Assembly (NCBI RefSeq): GCF_000764305.2 | Contig: NW_025944539.1 | Span: forward strand, 124,001 to 188,000 | Direction of reading: 5' to 3' | Source: Hyalella azteca | Taxonomy: Eukaryota > Arthropoda > Malacostraca > Amphipoda > Hyalellidae | Length of the DNA: 64,000 bases | Shown: piece by piece, positions 36,388 to 46,010 of the stretch | How the letters are laid out: each line of letters begins with the position of its first letter | How positions within the stretch are numbered: the stretch's first letter is position 1 | The notes under the pieces: model-generated | Seen by the model: only the letters and a program-made list of their open reading frames with translations | What the model was told of the DNA's origin: nothing | Database searches by the model: none | Translations under genes and position numbers: made by a program

Positions 36388-36470
36388 TAGCGCTGAAGAA
36401 TATGCCTGATGTGGCCTATCGCCGATTCTTGTACTTTTCGTGACTTATTCTCAGGAGATCTGAGGTAAAA
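36388..36470 (-). mobile_element. SINE 3' tail fragment
   Basis: On the minus strand: AAGAATCGGCGATAGGCCAC followed by ATCAGGCATATTCTTCAGCGC-type end. It lacks the tRNA-like heads, so it is a truncated copy. Confidence 0.5.
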
Positions 36471-36774
36471 TTTAATATATATCAAATTGATGTTCACATG
36501 GCCGACTATGAAATGGATACTTGAATATTAGAACGTTTGACACCCATCTGAAGCAAATTAAAAAGTCGCTTCCATACGTACTAATATTAATTACAAATTC
36601 CTGCTGCCTTTACTACGAAAATTTTTTCCAAATATAGTATTGTGGTTTTCATGTTAATTGGGCCGTTGGACCCGACTTCTATTCTGAACATGGCAGAACA
36701 TTTTGACTTATTACGAGTCTAGAACACGCATCTCAGTGCTTCAATTTTGTGTTGCTTAAATATACGTAATAATG

Positions 36775-36960
36775 CGTAGAAGCGCTATAAATATACGCAA
36801 TAATGCGCAATAAACATACGCAATGGTGCGTATAAATTAACCTCTCGGCCACCTCGCAGATTTGAAAAGAACTGTCACAGGTAACTGGGATGGAATCCAA
36901 AGCTCACTGTCCAATCTTGGTACTCATAACTGTAACCACTAAGCCATCCCGCGTAGCTGT
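36775..36960 (-). mobile_element. tRNA-derived SINE, inverted copy
   Basis: On the minus strand the element begins GGGATGGCTTAGTGGTTACA, shares GAGTACCAAGATTGG with the first head at 47,399, and continues into GAGGTGGCCGAGAGGTTAA, the start of a second head. The B box is decayed (GGATTCCATCCC). Confidence 0.65.
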
Positions 36961-37809
36961 CAAATAGGTAAATTAGACAAGAAAAATATTGAACTTTTTT
37001 TATAGTACGAGTGAGTACATGTATGCTCTGAATTGTTTGCTTGAGTTTATGCTGACTCAGTCATCAACAATAAATCATAAGAACAAATAAAATAAAGCCG
37101 CCATTGTAAGAGCCTCGCGCAAGGCGTGCCTGCCCCGATTAATTTTGATTCTTCTTCAGCACTAAATACCCTTTGAAATTTCAGGATTAAAATAATTTAC
37201 ACGCGAACTAGATGATAACGTCACGAACAAATTTATCACGTAGGGATAAATACACGTAAAGTGATTGCGTCAATTAAGACAAACATATCACCCGACCTCA
37301 AGAAGAAAAATTATACTGCAATCCAACTATTAGCAAATTAGCAAATATTAGCAGATAAAAAAATTGTAAGCCTGATCGCCGGGTATAATTGAACTATCAC
37401 TAAACGGGATCATTCATTCTTAAATAATTTATTCGGCAAAACATTTCACATACAATTTACATATACAATTTACACTTCAGCCAATAAGATATCTCGCAAG
37501 AAGACTGAAAAAATTAACATCGCTAGGAAGGTTTATTTTTAATATATCAAATCGAAAATAATTTATAGTTCACGAAGAACATAAGGCGAGCTAGTCCAGT
37601 CTTGTGCCGCTCGTGAAATGTAGAGAATAACGGAGTAACATTCGTCAAGTGCAATTTTCAAGTGACTGCTAAGTATTTAACATTTGCATCACATAAATGA
37701 TAAAGATTCCATCTCACTCACATTACATCGCAATGCTGAACACCTATGAAGGAAATTTGTTATATTTCATTGTTTCCAAACTATTTAAAACTATCATGTA
37801 TAGGCAACG

Positions 37810-38009
37810 TCAAGAAACAAGCGTGAAATAATCCGCGAAAAGCTCTTCATCGTCGCGAACATCTCTGGTGGTGACGAGGGCGACCAACCGCAGGGGCGCG
37901 TCCAGCGACGAGGACTTGTACCAGATGTTAGGCAGGTAAGAGCGGCCCTCCAGGGGCACGTCTGAGGGCAGCAACGTCACCTCCTGGTACGCAACGTTGC
38001 TGCTGTGAG
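37810..38009 (-). CDS. SETD9: SETD9-like protein, exon 6 (C-terminal SET motif and stop)
   Basis: This 200-nt last exon encodes AHSSNVAYQEV, then RSYLPNIWY, then RLVALVTTRD and DDEELFADYFTLVS before TGA. It matches the SETD9 ending (NVCYQE, YLPNIAY, GEELFSNYYT). E-E-L-F-x-x-Y-[FY] is the ELxxDY-type motif of SET domains. Length and phase fit: joined exons 3-6 total 579 nt. The acceptor at 38,010-38,012 (GCAG, then CTCACAGC) is repeated about 12 times upstream in a 30-31-bp minisatellite. Exact residue-for-residue spacing with the vertebrate protein across this junction is what fixes the acceptor choice. Confidence 0.93.
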
Positions 38010-38365
38010 CTGCGTAACATCAAAACGTTGCTGCTGTGAGCTGAATAACATCGAAAACGTTGCTGCTGTGAGCTGAATAACATCGAAAACGTTGCTGCTG
38101 TGAGCTGCGTAACATGAAAACGTTGCTGCTGTGAGCTGCGTAACATCAAAACGTTGCTGCTGTGAGCTGCGTAACATCAAAACGTTGCTGCTGTGAGCTG
38201 CGTAACATGAAAACGTTGCTGCTGTGAGCTGCGTAACATCAACACGTTGCTGCTGTGAGCTGCATAACATCAACACGTTGCTGCTGTGAGCTGCATAACA
38301 TCAAAACGTTGCTGCTGTGAGCTGCATAACATGAAAACGTTGCTGCTGTGAGCTGCATGACATCA
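37985..38365. repeat. 30-31-bp minisatellite, about 12 copies, carrying the SETD9 exon 6 acceptor
   Basis: On the minus strand each unit reads ATGTTACGCAG then CTCACAGCAGCAACGTT, matching the intron end and the first 17 bases of exon 6. Only the copy nearest the gene continues into GCGTACCAGGAG, the coding sequence. Confidence 0.96.
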
Positions 38366-39052
38366 ACATTAAACACATGGGTTTAGGGAGAGCATCCATG
38401 CGTTATAGTTGAATTACGTGAAAAACTTTGAGAATAATAATTTTTTTGTAGTAATCGATTTTCTACTTATCAATTTGCTATTCTTTCAGAAAACGATCAC
38501 TCCGAGCGCTGCAGGAAATAGAGTGATAGGAAATTTTTCTACACAATACATCTTTGGTACTTTATAAGTCCGATGTATTCGTGCGACCGCAACTTGTTCT
38601 GGCTGTGCCTAGGTTATAGTCACTCTATGCATATAATGGCGCCCATTTAGTATTACTATATAGAAATGTAGTATAGTCACTCAATGTATAACTAATGACG
38701 CCCATATAGTAAAAGGGATAAATGAGATGTAAATGCTTGGTGCCGTGCTGAGTTCTACAATACTCAAAACATCCGTACAATTTAGGTTAGAATATGATTA
38801 TAGTACGGTAGTTCAGTTACGCACTTTCAAGAGGAAGTCAGAGTGACCTTAGACTGTCATCATCTTTACTTGCCTGACTCTGAGATGAAAATATGGATAT
38901 ATTCTCGGTAATACTAAATCAGCGAACGAATCTGTAACAAAGCTAAAGGAATGAGGTCTGTCGGTAGACAAAAAAAAAAACGATTTTGGTCAGTCTCTGC
39001 ATCCATCAATTTTTCTAGAGTTCGGCCTAGATTTACTGGAATGCAAATACAA

Positions 39053-39217
39053 GTTAAAAAATGTAACTCAGTACTCCCTGCAGTGAGTGACAGAGAGCGC
39101 ATTTTCTCGTCGACGAAAACGTGAAGTCAAGGACGGACAGACTGACGAAAAGACAGACGGACGGACGTTGCGAGCACAATAGTGTTTTTTTTCATAAGGG
39201 AGAAAATGCGATAAAAG
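39053..39217 (-). mobile_element. Dispersed element with (GACG/GACA)n core
   Basis: An inverted copy with AACTCAGTACTCCCTGCAGT at one end and GAGAAAATGCGATA at the other. It lies about 90 bp from the SETD9 exon 5 donor, within the intron. Confidence 0.78.
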
Positions 39218-39307
39218 GCGTACCAGATGAGGTCTGCTCCTAGACAATTAAAGATTATGATCAGTCTAAACATCAAACCAAAGATTAATATCAAGTTTTT
39301 CAAGCAC

Positions 39308-39423
39308 CTTTTGACTGGTTATTGACGTACTGCCCGACACTCAGCGGGTTGACTGGATACGCCGTGAGCCACGACACGTCGGCAGTGGGACAAGGCCCTA
39401 CGCGATCACGGCCCACGCAAGAC
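39308..39423 (-). CDS. SETD9: SETD9-like protein, exon 5 (SET domain, substrate/cofactor motif)
   Basis: This 116-nt exon between TTTCCCAG and a GTGCTT donor encodes SCVGRDRVGP, then a loop, then VNPLSVGQYVNNQSK. It matches the family segment SCNGRDRLGP...NPLAVGQYVNN. The N-N-[CQ]-S motif occupies the place of the NHS/C motif that contacts S-adenosylmethionine in SET enzymes. Here, as in vertebrate SETD9, the histidine is replaced, so catalytic activity is not assured by the sequence. The exon leaves one base, completed by CT at exon 6. Confidence 0.92.
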
Positions 39424-39793
39424 CTGGGAAAAAACTTTGGCTAGAATTAAAGCTCGTCTCAACTAAGGATATCCCATTATTATTATAGGGTAAGGATGGA
39501 TAAGGTTAAGGATAGCCCATTATTCACTCAAATTTCAGCTAAGCGTAAGATGCTGGGAGCCCAAGTTGAGTAATTATACAATGAATAAAAATCACCGAAA
39601 ACTTATTTCCCAAAAAAATCTGATGATTGAACATGAAAACAACGAGATCAAATCAACAAATTATAATCATATAATTTAAATTTTTATATGATATAACTAT
39701 ATATAATTAACAAATTATAATCAAATCATAATCATCATATAATTATAATAAATATTATAACAACAAATTATGAACAAATGTTAAGAGACTCAC

Positions 39794-39944
39794 CGGAAGA
39801 GAATCCTCGACAAGCTTCTGTCGTAGCCGTCGACGAGCAGACCGTCGAGGCAGCGCAATATGAAGGGGTTGTTGAGGGACTGTAGCAACACTGGCTGCTG
39901 CTGTGGCAGGTACAGCGTGCCAGGGTACAGGCTCACCACGCGGC
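39794..39944 (-). CDS. SETD9: SETD9-like protein, exon 4 (SET domain core)
   Basis: This 151-nt exon encodes GRVVSLYPGTLYLPQQQPVL, then LQSLNNPFILRCLDGLLVDG and YDRSLSRILFR. Vertebrate SETD9 has the same run (VVSMYPGT, QSIGNPFIFRCLDG, then D-G-N-D-K), which makes this the clearest exon of the gene. It starts after TGTGCAG and leaves two bases (CG) before GTGAGT, completed by G at exon 5. The acceptor and the first 80 bases are duplicated 92 bp upstream (39,945-40,044). Reading from the upstream copy shifts frame and meets a stop, so the inner acceptor should be the productive one. Confidence 0.94.
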
Positions 39945-40044
39945 CTGCACAGTGTAGGGGTTGTTGAGGGACTGCAGCAACACAGGCTGCTGCTGTGGCA
40001 GGTACAGCGTGCCAGGGTACAGGCTCACCACGCGGCCTGCACAG
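39853..40044. repeat. 92-bp duplication of the SETD9 exon 4 acceptor and 5' part of the exon
   Basis: Two copies, offset by 92 bp, share GGGGTTGTTGAGGGACTG, AGCAACAC, GGCTGCTGCTGTGGCAGGTA and CACCACGCGGCCTGCACA with two substitutions. The upstream copy (in transcription order) stops after C-N-N-P and runs into the acceptor of the true exon. Confidence 0.95.
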
Positions 40045-40169
40045 GGCGTTGCCTTCGTCAGTTCTTGCCTCATGGTTAATATTTTTGAACCATACATTCC
40101 CTTCTTTATTAAGAATACGAACAATAAATGACATATACTTGAAAAGTGTACATGCATATTGGTTGAAAG

Positions 40170-41513
40170 CAGGGGTCTCAAACTCGCGGACCGCGGACGC
40201 ATTTTAACACATTGACTCCGAAGTGGTACATATGCGTACCACGAAATGTATTTCTCCAGGACGTAGTGGTACATAATTCAGGTTGCCTAAAATCGGCCAA
40301 ATCCGAGAACATAAAAGGCCAAAAAAGGCCGATAACTCAATATATACTAGTTTATTTGAAGGTTCCGCTATAGAAATTCCATTTATTTTCTTTTATCAGT
40401 ATTTAAAATCTAATTATGATTTATGAAGTACCCCTATCATAGATTTTAGCCAGCCAATGCAATTGAGAAAAACTAAATCACGGAATTTTTTCGGAAAAAA
40501 TGACCGTCTGCCAACCCTGTTTAAAAACAGTACAAAATCTGAAATAATAGTACAAGATGACGCAATCGTAGTCAACGTGTTAAAGCAGCCCGCGGCCACG
40601 TTCGTAGCGTATATGTATGATTGCGGATGCATGTTAGTCGCCAGCATTGCCCAAAACCATCAAATCTTTCAAGTTCCATCCCGCGTGCAAGATTGCTACC
40701 GAGTAGAGTAGCTTATAAAATTAAGTATTTTAGAACAATAGCGCCGTAATTAGCCAGCAGCCACGCAGTCTTCATGTGGCTTGAAGCCGTTTGTTGCACT
40801 GAAATGGCTTACGGTGCTTCAAGCTTGGACTGTGACTTCATAATTTCGAATTTAAGTTTAGTATACATGCTTGTGCTAAGCGTTTGTACAGGGCAAGTTT
40901 AAGAATTAAGTCTGCGGCCAACGGCGGAGCTTGCTATGATTGTATGTTGTGCTTGCTGATTTAAGATACATGAAATATTATTCTTTTTGTTATCGGGTTT
41001 GTGAGTTGCGGATTAGAGTTTATAAATTACTCAACTTTACTGTAGTAGTTTAGTAGCCTTAAAAATGTCAGCGTAGTGCAAAAAGCGAAAAATTGCGGGC
41101 GAAAAGAGGGTGTTCCAGGAGAAAATGGACAATGAATTTTGTCACACAAGTGGGCAAGAAATCAGCTGTAAGATTTGCTAACAGTATGCTGGATTGTTCG
41201 ACAAACTGCGCGAGGAAAAAGAAAATCACTTGAAGGCATTTTTCAGCAAACAGAGTAACTTTTTTGCGAGCTGTAAAGGCGAGCTTTGTTGTCAGCAAGA
41301 CGATAGCAAATTCATCACGACCATTCACTGGAGGCCAGATTGCAAAAGAGTGTAACCTGCACTAAATGCAGTTAATAATCATAAAAATTGCAGTGCAGTA
41401 GGTAGTTTTCGTAAAATTTACTTAAATAAAAATTTCGTGTCGAAGTGCGATCCGTTTACAGGATGTTACTTTTCACTGCAGCCCACACGCCAATATGAGT
41501 TTGAGATCTCCTG
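40170..41513 (+). mobile_element. Decayed hAT-type transposon
   Basis: The left end CAGGGGTCTCAAACTCGCGG is typical of hAT elements. The right end, read inversely, gives CAGGAGATCTCAAACTC. A broken transposase with hAT-like motifs lies inside (41,065-41,355). Flanks GTTGAAAG and TTAAGACG do not form a clean 8-bp duplication, consistent with age. It lies in the SETD9 intron between exons 3 and 4. Confidence 0.75.
41065..41355 (+). pseudogene. hAT transposase remnant (GTF2IRD2/ZBED-like type)
   Basis: Read from the ATG, the frame has an early in-frame stop, then KRKIAGEKRVFQEKMDNEF, a C-x-x-C-like patch (ISCKIC), a further stop, then KLREEKENHLKAFFSKQSNF. The order of an R-x-F-[QN]-x-x-W/M start followed by L-R-E-E-K-x-x-x-L-K-x-x-x-S-K-Q resembles hAT transposases related to the one domesticated in GTF2IRD2. 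A large part between the zinc-finger patch and the helix is missing and the catalytic domain is absent, so it is non-functional. Confidence 0.6.
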
Positions 41514-41599
41514 GTTAAGACGATATAGGATTAGTTCAACCACGGATGTAACGATCTTTATTATTTCGCTAGTGCAGAATTGACTTTTTATTGGATTGT

Positions 41600-41830
41600 T
41601 TAAGGAAAAATTCATTGGAGTGGCGAATAAAATCCTACAATAAAAAATTAATTCGCAGTCAATTTATGGGAGTGGCGAATAATAACAATAATAAATCCTA
41701 CTACAAAATAATAAATCCTACAATAGAAAATTATTTCGCAGTCTATTTATGGGAGTGGCGTATAATAATAATAATAAATCCTACTACAAAATATTAAATC
41801 CTACAATAAAAAATTAATTCACAGATTATT
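41600..41830. repeat. AT-rich tandem repeat, 3 copies of about 70 bp
   Basis: GGGAGTGGCGAATAATAA, AATCCTACTACAAAATA and AATCCTACAATAAAAAATTA recur. The array ends about 50 bp from the SETD9 exon 3 donor. Confidence 0.75.
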
Positions 41831-41872
41831 TAAGAAGTCAAAGTTGATTTAAATGTACGTAGAAGAAATTAC

Positions 41873-41984
41873 CTCGAGGCAACGATCGTCGAGGCCCATT
41901 CCCTGCAATGTAAACTCTAACGCCCGTGCCACCGACGTGACTGCGGCAGCGCTGTAGTCTGTAGCCCAGCACGCGGTCCAGCAC
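41873..41984 (-). CDS. SETD9: SETD9-like protein, exon 3 (start of SET domain)
   Basis: This 112-nt exon reads VLDRVLGYRLQRCRSHVGGT then GVRVYIAGNGPRRSLPRG. It matches the vertebrate pattern E-E-I-L-Y-K-T-L-G-F followed by G-K-G-V-F-V and G-x-V-P-K-G at the beginning of the SETD9 SET domain. The acceptor context is GAGCAG, a NAGNAG-type tandem site, so one extra glutamine may be optional. The exon leaves one base (G) before GTAATT, completed by GC at the next exon. Another frame is also open and looks protein-like, but only this one aligns and keeps phase with exon 4. Confidence 0.85.
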
Positions 41985-42030
41985 CTGCTCGTACGAAGAC
42001 AAAGTATTAAGCCATATTTTGTAAAATCTA

Positions 42031-42250
42031 CACTGCTAGAAAAATTATCGTTAACGGTATTACCGGCGTTTCAGCGGCCGGTCGGCACGTGAAAAGAAAC
42101 ACCGAGTCGTCGTTTTTATTCTAATTTAACACTAGAATGTCTAGAAATCCGTAAAACATCGGATAAAAACGGCGAAAGTTTATTTTCACGGGGCGACCGG
42201 CCACTAGAACGCCAGTGGGACCGTTTTTTCACCGTTTTTTTCTGTCATTG
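42031..42250. mobile_element. MITE, CACTGTTAG family, copy 3 (inverted)
   Basis: A copy of the same family in opposite orientation, more diverged at the ends (CACTGCTAG and TCATTG). TA flanks both sides. It lies in the SETD9 intron, about 45 bp upstream of the exon 3 acceptor. Confidence 0.85.
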
Positions 42251-42259
42251 TATTACTTC

Positions 42260-44440
42260 GAACAAGCAACGCCGGGATAACAGTCTAACATATGATTATC
42301 AAACTGGATAGGATAGGAAATGAGCGTTTCATTAGTTCCTCTTTGTGGTTATTAAAGTTGTATGAATTTTTTTGCACTCTTCAAGCTGAAGTATATGCGG
42401 CAGCAACGTCTGGCGACAGTGAAGCGTATACACAGTCGCTTACTTCTAATGAGTGATTTCGATGCAGCTTCGTGGACGGCTTGAAATAGTTACTTTAAAA
42501 TTCAGTCATATGAACTGTACTGAAACTGTCATTCCACTAATTTGGCAGTTCTCGAGAAAACGTGGATAATAGATGAGTAACTTCATGTTATTATACCGCA
42601 CATAACATCGCGAGAAGCTAGATGTAAACAGTGGTTGATGGATGTTCAGAAATTCAAGGCAGGATATTGTAATAATCACGAAATTTGAACGACATCATGC
42701 CGTGGAAACGAGAGTTCGAGAACACGTCGAGGCAGGGATCGAAATGCTTAATTCAGTACGGAACTTTCTTCGGTCGACATTTCCTTCTCTCGTGCTCCAT
42801 AAAGTTAAGGCCGGACGCGGCTTGGAAATACGTACAGAATTCGGCTTGGAAATATGTGAAATTCTTTGTTCACATATTCAGAAAAAAATATAGAGAAAAA
42901 TATCTAGCTTTAGAGTATATATGGGATGTCTTCAAGAATTTGCAACGTTAGGAAAATTCCAAAGGAATAGTTCGAAAAAAAAAAACATTTTTATAATTTA
43001 CGCGAACGTTCAAAAAATTATTTGGCAAATCACACTAATATAGTCAAAGCATGACAATAAATCTGAACGCCAACAAATCATGAAAAAGTTTAAAAAAATT
43101 ATAGTAATAGCGAGGGCTTAGAGTGAACGAAATAATTCACAACGATATGGACGCAAATAATGTATTGTAATATCTATCATGGCACCATCAATGCTAAATT
43201 TACGGTCGTTCGAAATGTGAGAATTCTAGAATAAAACTAGTTCATAATGTTAACAACAAATTGTTGTTTTTAGCAGCAAGCTGCTAAAAACAGATAAAAA
43301 CATATTGTAATATTGCAGCACATAGCAAAGTGTGACAAGGTCTCGATGTGCTGTCAACGTCATCTGGGGCTGCGTCTGTCTATAAATATCTATCTGTCTC
43401 TTGGCACTCTATGTGTTATATATTAAAATAACTGGTCCTTTAATAAAGATATAGTCACACACAGTTTGAAAGAAATAATCCACATACGCTACAAATTATA
43501 ATTAAATCAATATACAATTGGAATGTGACGTAAATTTAAAACGCCTATGTGTTTACGAATGCGTCTAGAAAAAATTGCTCATAGATTACAGATCTCCCAG
43601 AATAATCAACTAAGAATACCGATTCTTGGTACCGAAAATCTAAGACGACAATTCGCTCGTCGGGAATGTTCGCAACGTAGGTATAATAATTAAATGAAAC
43701 AAACCTGTAACTAAAATGCTAAATAATTCCTGCAATTACATTTTAAAATTTTCACAAAATTTTAAATGAATTAGAAGTAACGTAGAAATTCCATTATAAT
43801 TTAAGAGTAGCAGACTAACTCCGGGATACTTATTTCCTGTGATTAGATGTTCCCTCAAGTTCTTTTATGGTTCTTTAATTTCAAGTTTCTTACTTTAACT
43901 CCAGCCAAGTTGATCATCAGTTCTCATATAATAATAATTTCACAAAAAATAGGAAGAAATAGGCCAATAATTACAAAAATTTAAGCAAATTGAAGAAGCA
44001 CTTGCATAAACACACTTCTACAAATAATAATCAATAATGAATCCTTGTTCTGGGAATTATGGATGCCGTGTTTACATTATAAAATTTCAATCGTACAAAG
44101 CTTAAATTTAAATTTTCAATGAAATTCCCGTTTTCCGCTCAAGTATCAATTCACAGGTGCGTGTGGTAATCCAACACGATGGGTTTGTGCATGGATACGC
44201 CCTCACATCTATAGCACTCACATTTTTACCATATCAAGGAATGAAGACACGTAACGCTAAATTATATACCATGGATGAGACGACGTTATGTTAATAAACC
44301 TAACAAAAATCGGGTAACGCGTAGGCTTCGGTACCAGAGTCGCCATACTCCAATAAGAGTTAATCGTGGTCTACTTGACCATCATTCAAAATATTCTTTC
44401 TGATTTAAATTTGTACTAAGACTATGTTAAGGGTCGGCCG
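42260..44440. other. SETD9 intron between exons 2 and 3, left part
   Basis: AT-rich DNA with no frame longer than about 90 codons and no recognised repeat other than those listed at its edges. Confidence 0.45.
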
Positions 44441-44454
44441 AAGCCGAATCATAC

Positions 44455-44950
44455 CGAGCTACTTAGAGGGTGCACTTCAAGCACGGCCAAAACGGACGGG
44501 ACATTAGCGGTTTATTTACGTGCCTCCCCGAGTACTGTGCGGCGCCTGTTGCAAATTAAGTCGAGCCCGCATCCAAGTTTTGTTATGAAAGGATCCGTAA
44601 TTAAATCTTTAAGTTACACATCAGGATGTATTCTGGCATTTTACAAGCACGACCAAAACGGACATTAGCGGCTTATTTACGCCTCCCCGAGTACTGCGCG
44701 GCGCCTGTTGCAAAGTCGAGCCCTCATCCAATTTTTGTTATGAAAGGATCCGTAATTAAATCTTTAAGTTATACATAAGGATCAGGATGTATTCTGGCAT
44801 CTTACAAGCACGACCAAAACGGACATTAGCGGTTTATTTACGTGCTCCCCGAGTACTGGGCGGCGCCTGTTGCAAAGTCGAGCCCTCATCCAATTTTTGT
44901 TATGAAAGGATCCGTAATTAAATCTTCAAGTTAGACATCAGGATGTATTC
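44455..44950. repeat. Tandem repeat of about 155 bp, 3 copies
   Basis: The unit contains CACGACCAAAACGGACATTA, CCCCGAGTACTG, GCGGCGCCTGTTGCAAA and GTTATGAAAGGATCCGTAAT. It lies in the SETD9 intron between exons 2 and 3. Confidence 0.88.
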
Positions 44951-45290
44951 TGGCATCTTAACCCAGTATAAAGTTTGAAATTTTAAGCAAAAATAATAAG
45001 GCATGAAGAATTAAATCTTCAAGTTAGACATCAGGCTGTAATCTGTCATCTTAACCCAGTATAAAGTTTAAAATTTTAAGCAAAAATAATAAGGCATGAA
45101 GAATTAAATCTTCAAGTTAGACATCAGGATGTAATCTGGCATCTTAATCCAGTACAAAGTTTGAAATTTAAAGCGAAAATAATAAGGCATGAAGAATTAA
45201 ATCTTCAAGTTAGACATCAGGCTGTATTTTGGCATCTTAACCCAGTACAAAGTTTGAAATTTAAGCAAAAATAGTAAGGCATGAAGCACC
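44930..45290. repeat. Tandem repeat of about 92 bp, 4 copies, next to the SETD9 exon 2 donor
   Basis: The unit contains AAATCTTCAAGTTAGACATC, GGCATCTTAACCCAGTA and AATAATAAGGCATGAAG. It shares the AAATCTT-AAGTTA-ACATCAGGATG segment with the array to its left, so the two arrays are related. It ends about 30 bp from the exon donor. Confidence 0.9.
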
Positions 45291-45317
45291 TTCAGCTTGA
45301 TTCAATAATTATCATAC

Positions 45318-45461
45318 CTGCAAGGCACGGCGATGAGCAGCTGGGGACGGCAGTGGAGGGACGAGGCATCGCCAGTACACGTCTCCCATGCTATCCTCGT
45401 CTCGTATGCTGCCATCAACAATGTTCTCACCCTCGTTCAAGTCACCCTCAACCTCGTCGTC
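45318..45461 (-). CDS. SETD9: SETD9-like protein, exon 2 (acidic insert)
   Basis: This 144-nt stretch of 48 codons lies between ATTTCAG and GTATGA, phase 0 at both ends. Only this frame is open, and it is rich in D, E and G: DDEVEGDLNEGENIVDGSIR then DEDSMGDVYWRCLVPPLPSP. It joins its neighbours without a frame change. Vertebrate SETD9 has no clear counterpart of this acidic segment as far as I recall, so it may be a lineage-specific insert or a less conserved linker. GC content and the bounded open frame in AT-rich DNA support an exon. A 92-bp tandem array begins about 30 bp beyond the donor. Confidence 0.62.
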
Positions 45462-45634
45462 CTGAAATCACCAGCAACATGATTGTCTTCGTTTTCTCAT
45501 TTCAAAAAGTTGGATTTATCGACAGCAAACAGGCTTTGTTCGTAAATATTGTAAACATTTATATGAAGGCTCTAAAAGAGAAAGATGCCCAGTTAATTTT
45601 AGTATTTGATATATATTATTTAATTATATATCAC

Positions 45635-46010
45635 TCACATCTCGCCAACATTCATTGCCCGTTGCATTCCCCACTCACATCTCGCCAACACTCATTGCCC
45701 GTTGCATTCCCCACTCACATCTCGCCAACACTCATTCCCCGTTGCATTCCCCACTCACATCTCGCCAACACTCATTGCCCGGTGCATTCCCCACTCACAT
45801 CTCGCCAACATTTTATTGCCCGGTGCCATTTCCACTCACATCTCGCCAACATTCATTTCCCGGTGCATTCCCCACTCACATCTCGCCAACATTCTCCCCC
45901 GGTGCCGTTCCCCACTCACATCTCGCCAATATTCATTGCCCGGTGCCGTCCCCACTCACATCTCGCCAGCCTTTTAGTGCCCGGTGCTGTTCCCACTCAC
46001 ATCTCGCCAA
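45635..46010. repeat. 40-bp minisatellite, about 9 copies, carrying the SETD9 exon 1 donor
   Basis: The plus-strand unit is CACTCACATCTCGCCAACAT then TCATTGCCCGTTGCATTCCC. On the gene's strand each unit has TTGGCGAGAT then GTGAGTGGGG, copying the exon end (TATTGGCGAGAT) and its GTGAGT donor. Confidence 0.95.

Larger units (their letters stand above)
29260..37530. other. Intergenic DNA between endophilin A and SETD9
   Basis: Contains minisatellites, two MITE or dispersed element copies and SINE pieces listed separately. The remaining AT-rich parts (29,260-30,150, 32,940-34,460, 34,640-36,380, 36,970-37,530) show no gene. A GC-richer stretch at 31,695-31,870 has an open minus-strand frame (KSGGPAAERLAQCQKLTLSV) but no recognised family. 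An AATAAA on the minus strand near 37,530 could serve the SETD9 transcript. Confidence 0.4.

Noticed and set aside
41873..41984. Alternative frame reading ATDYSAAAVTSVARALEFTL at SETD9 exon 3.
   Set aside because: It looks protein-like but does not align with SETD9 and breaks the phase with exon 4; the VLDRVLGY frame does both.
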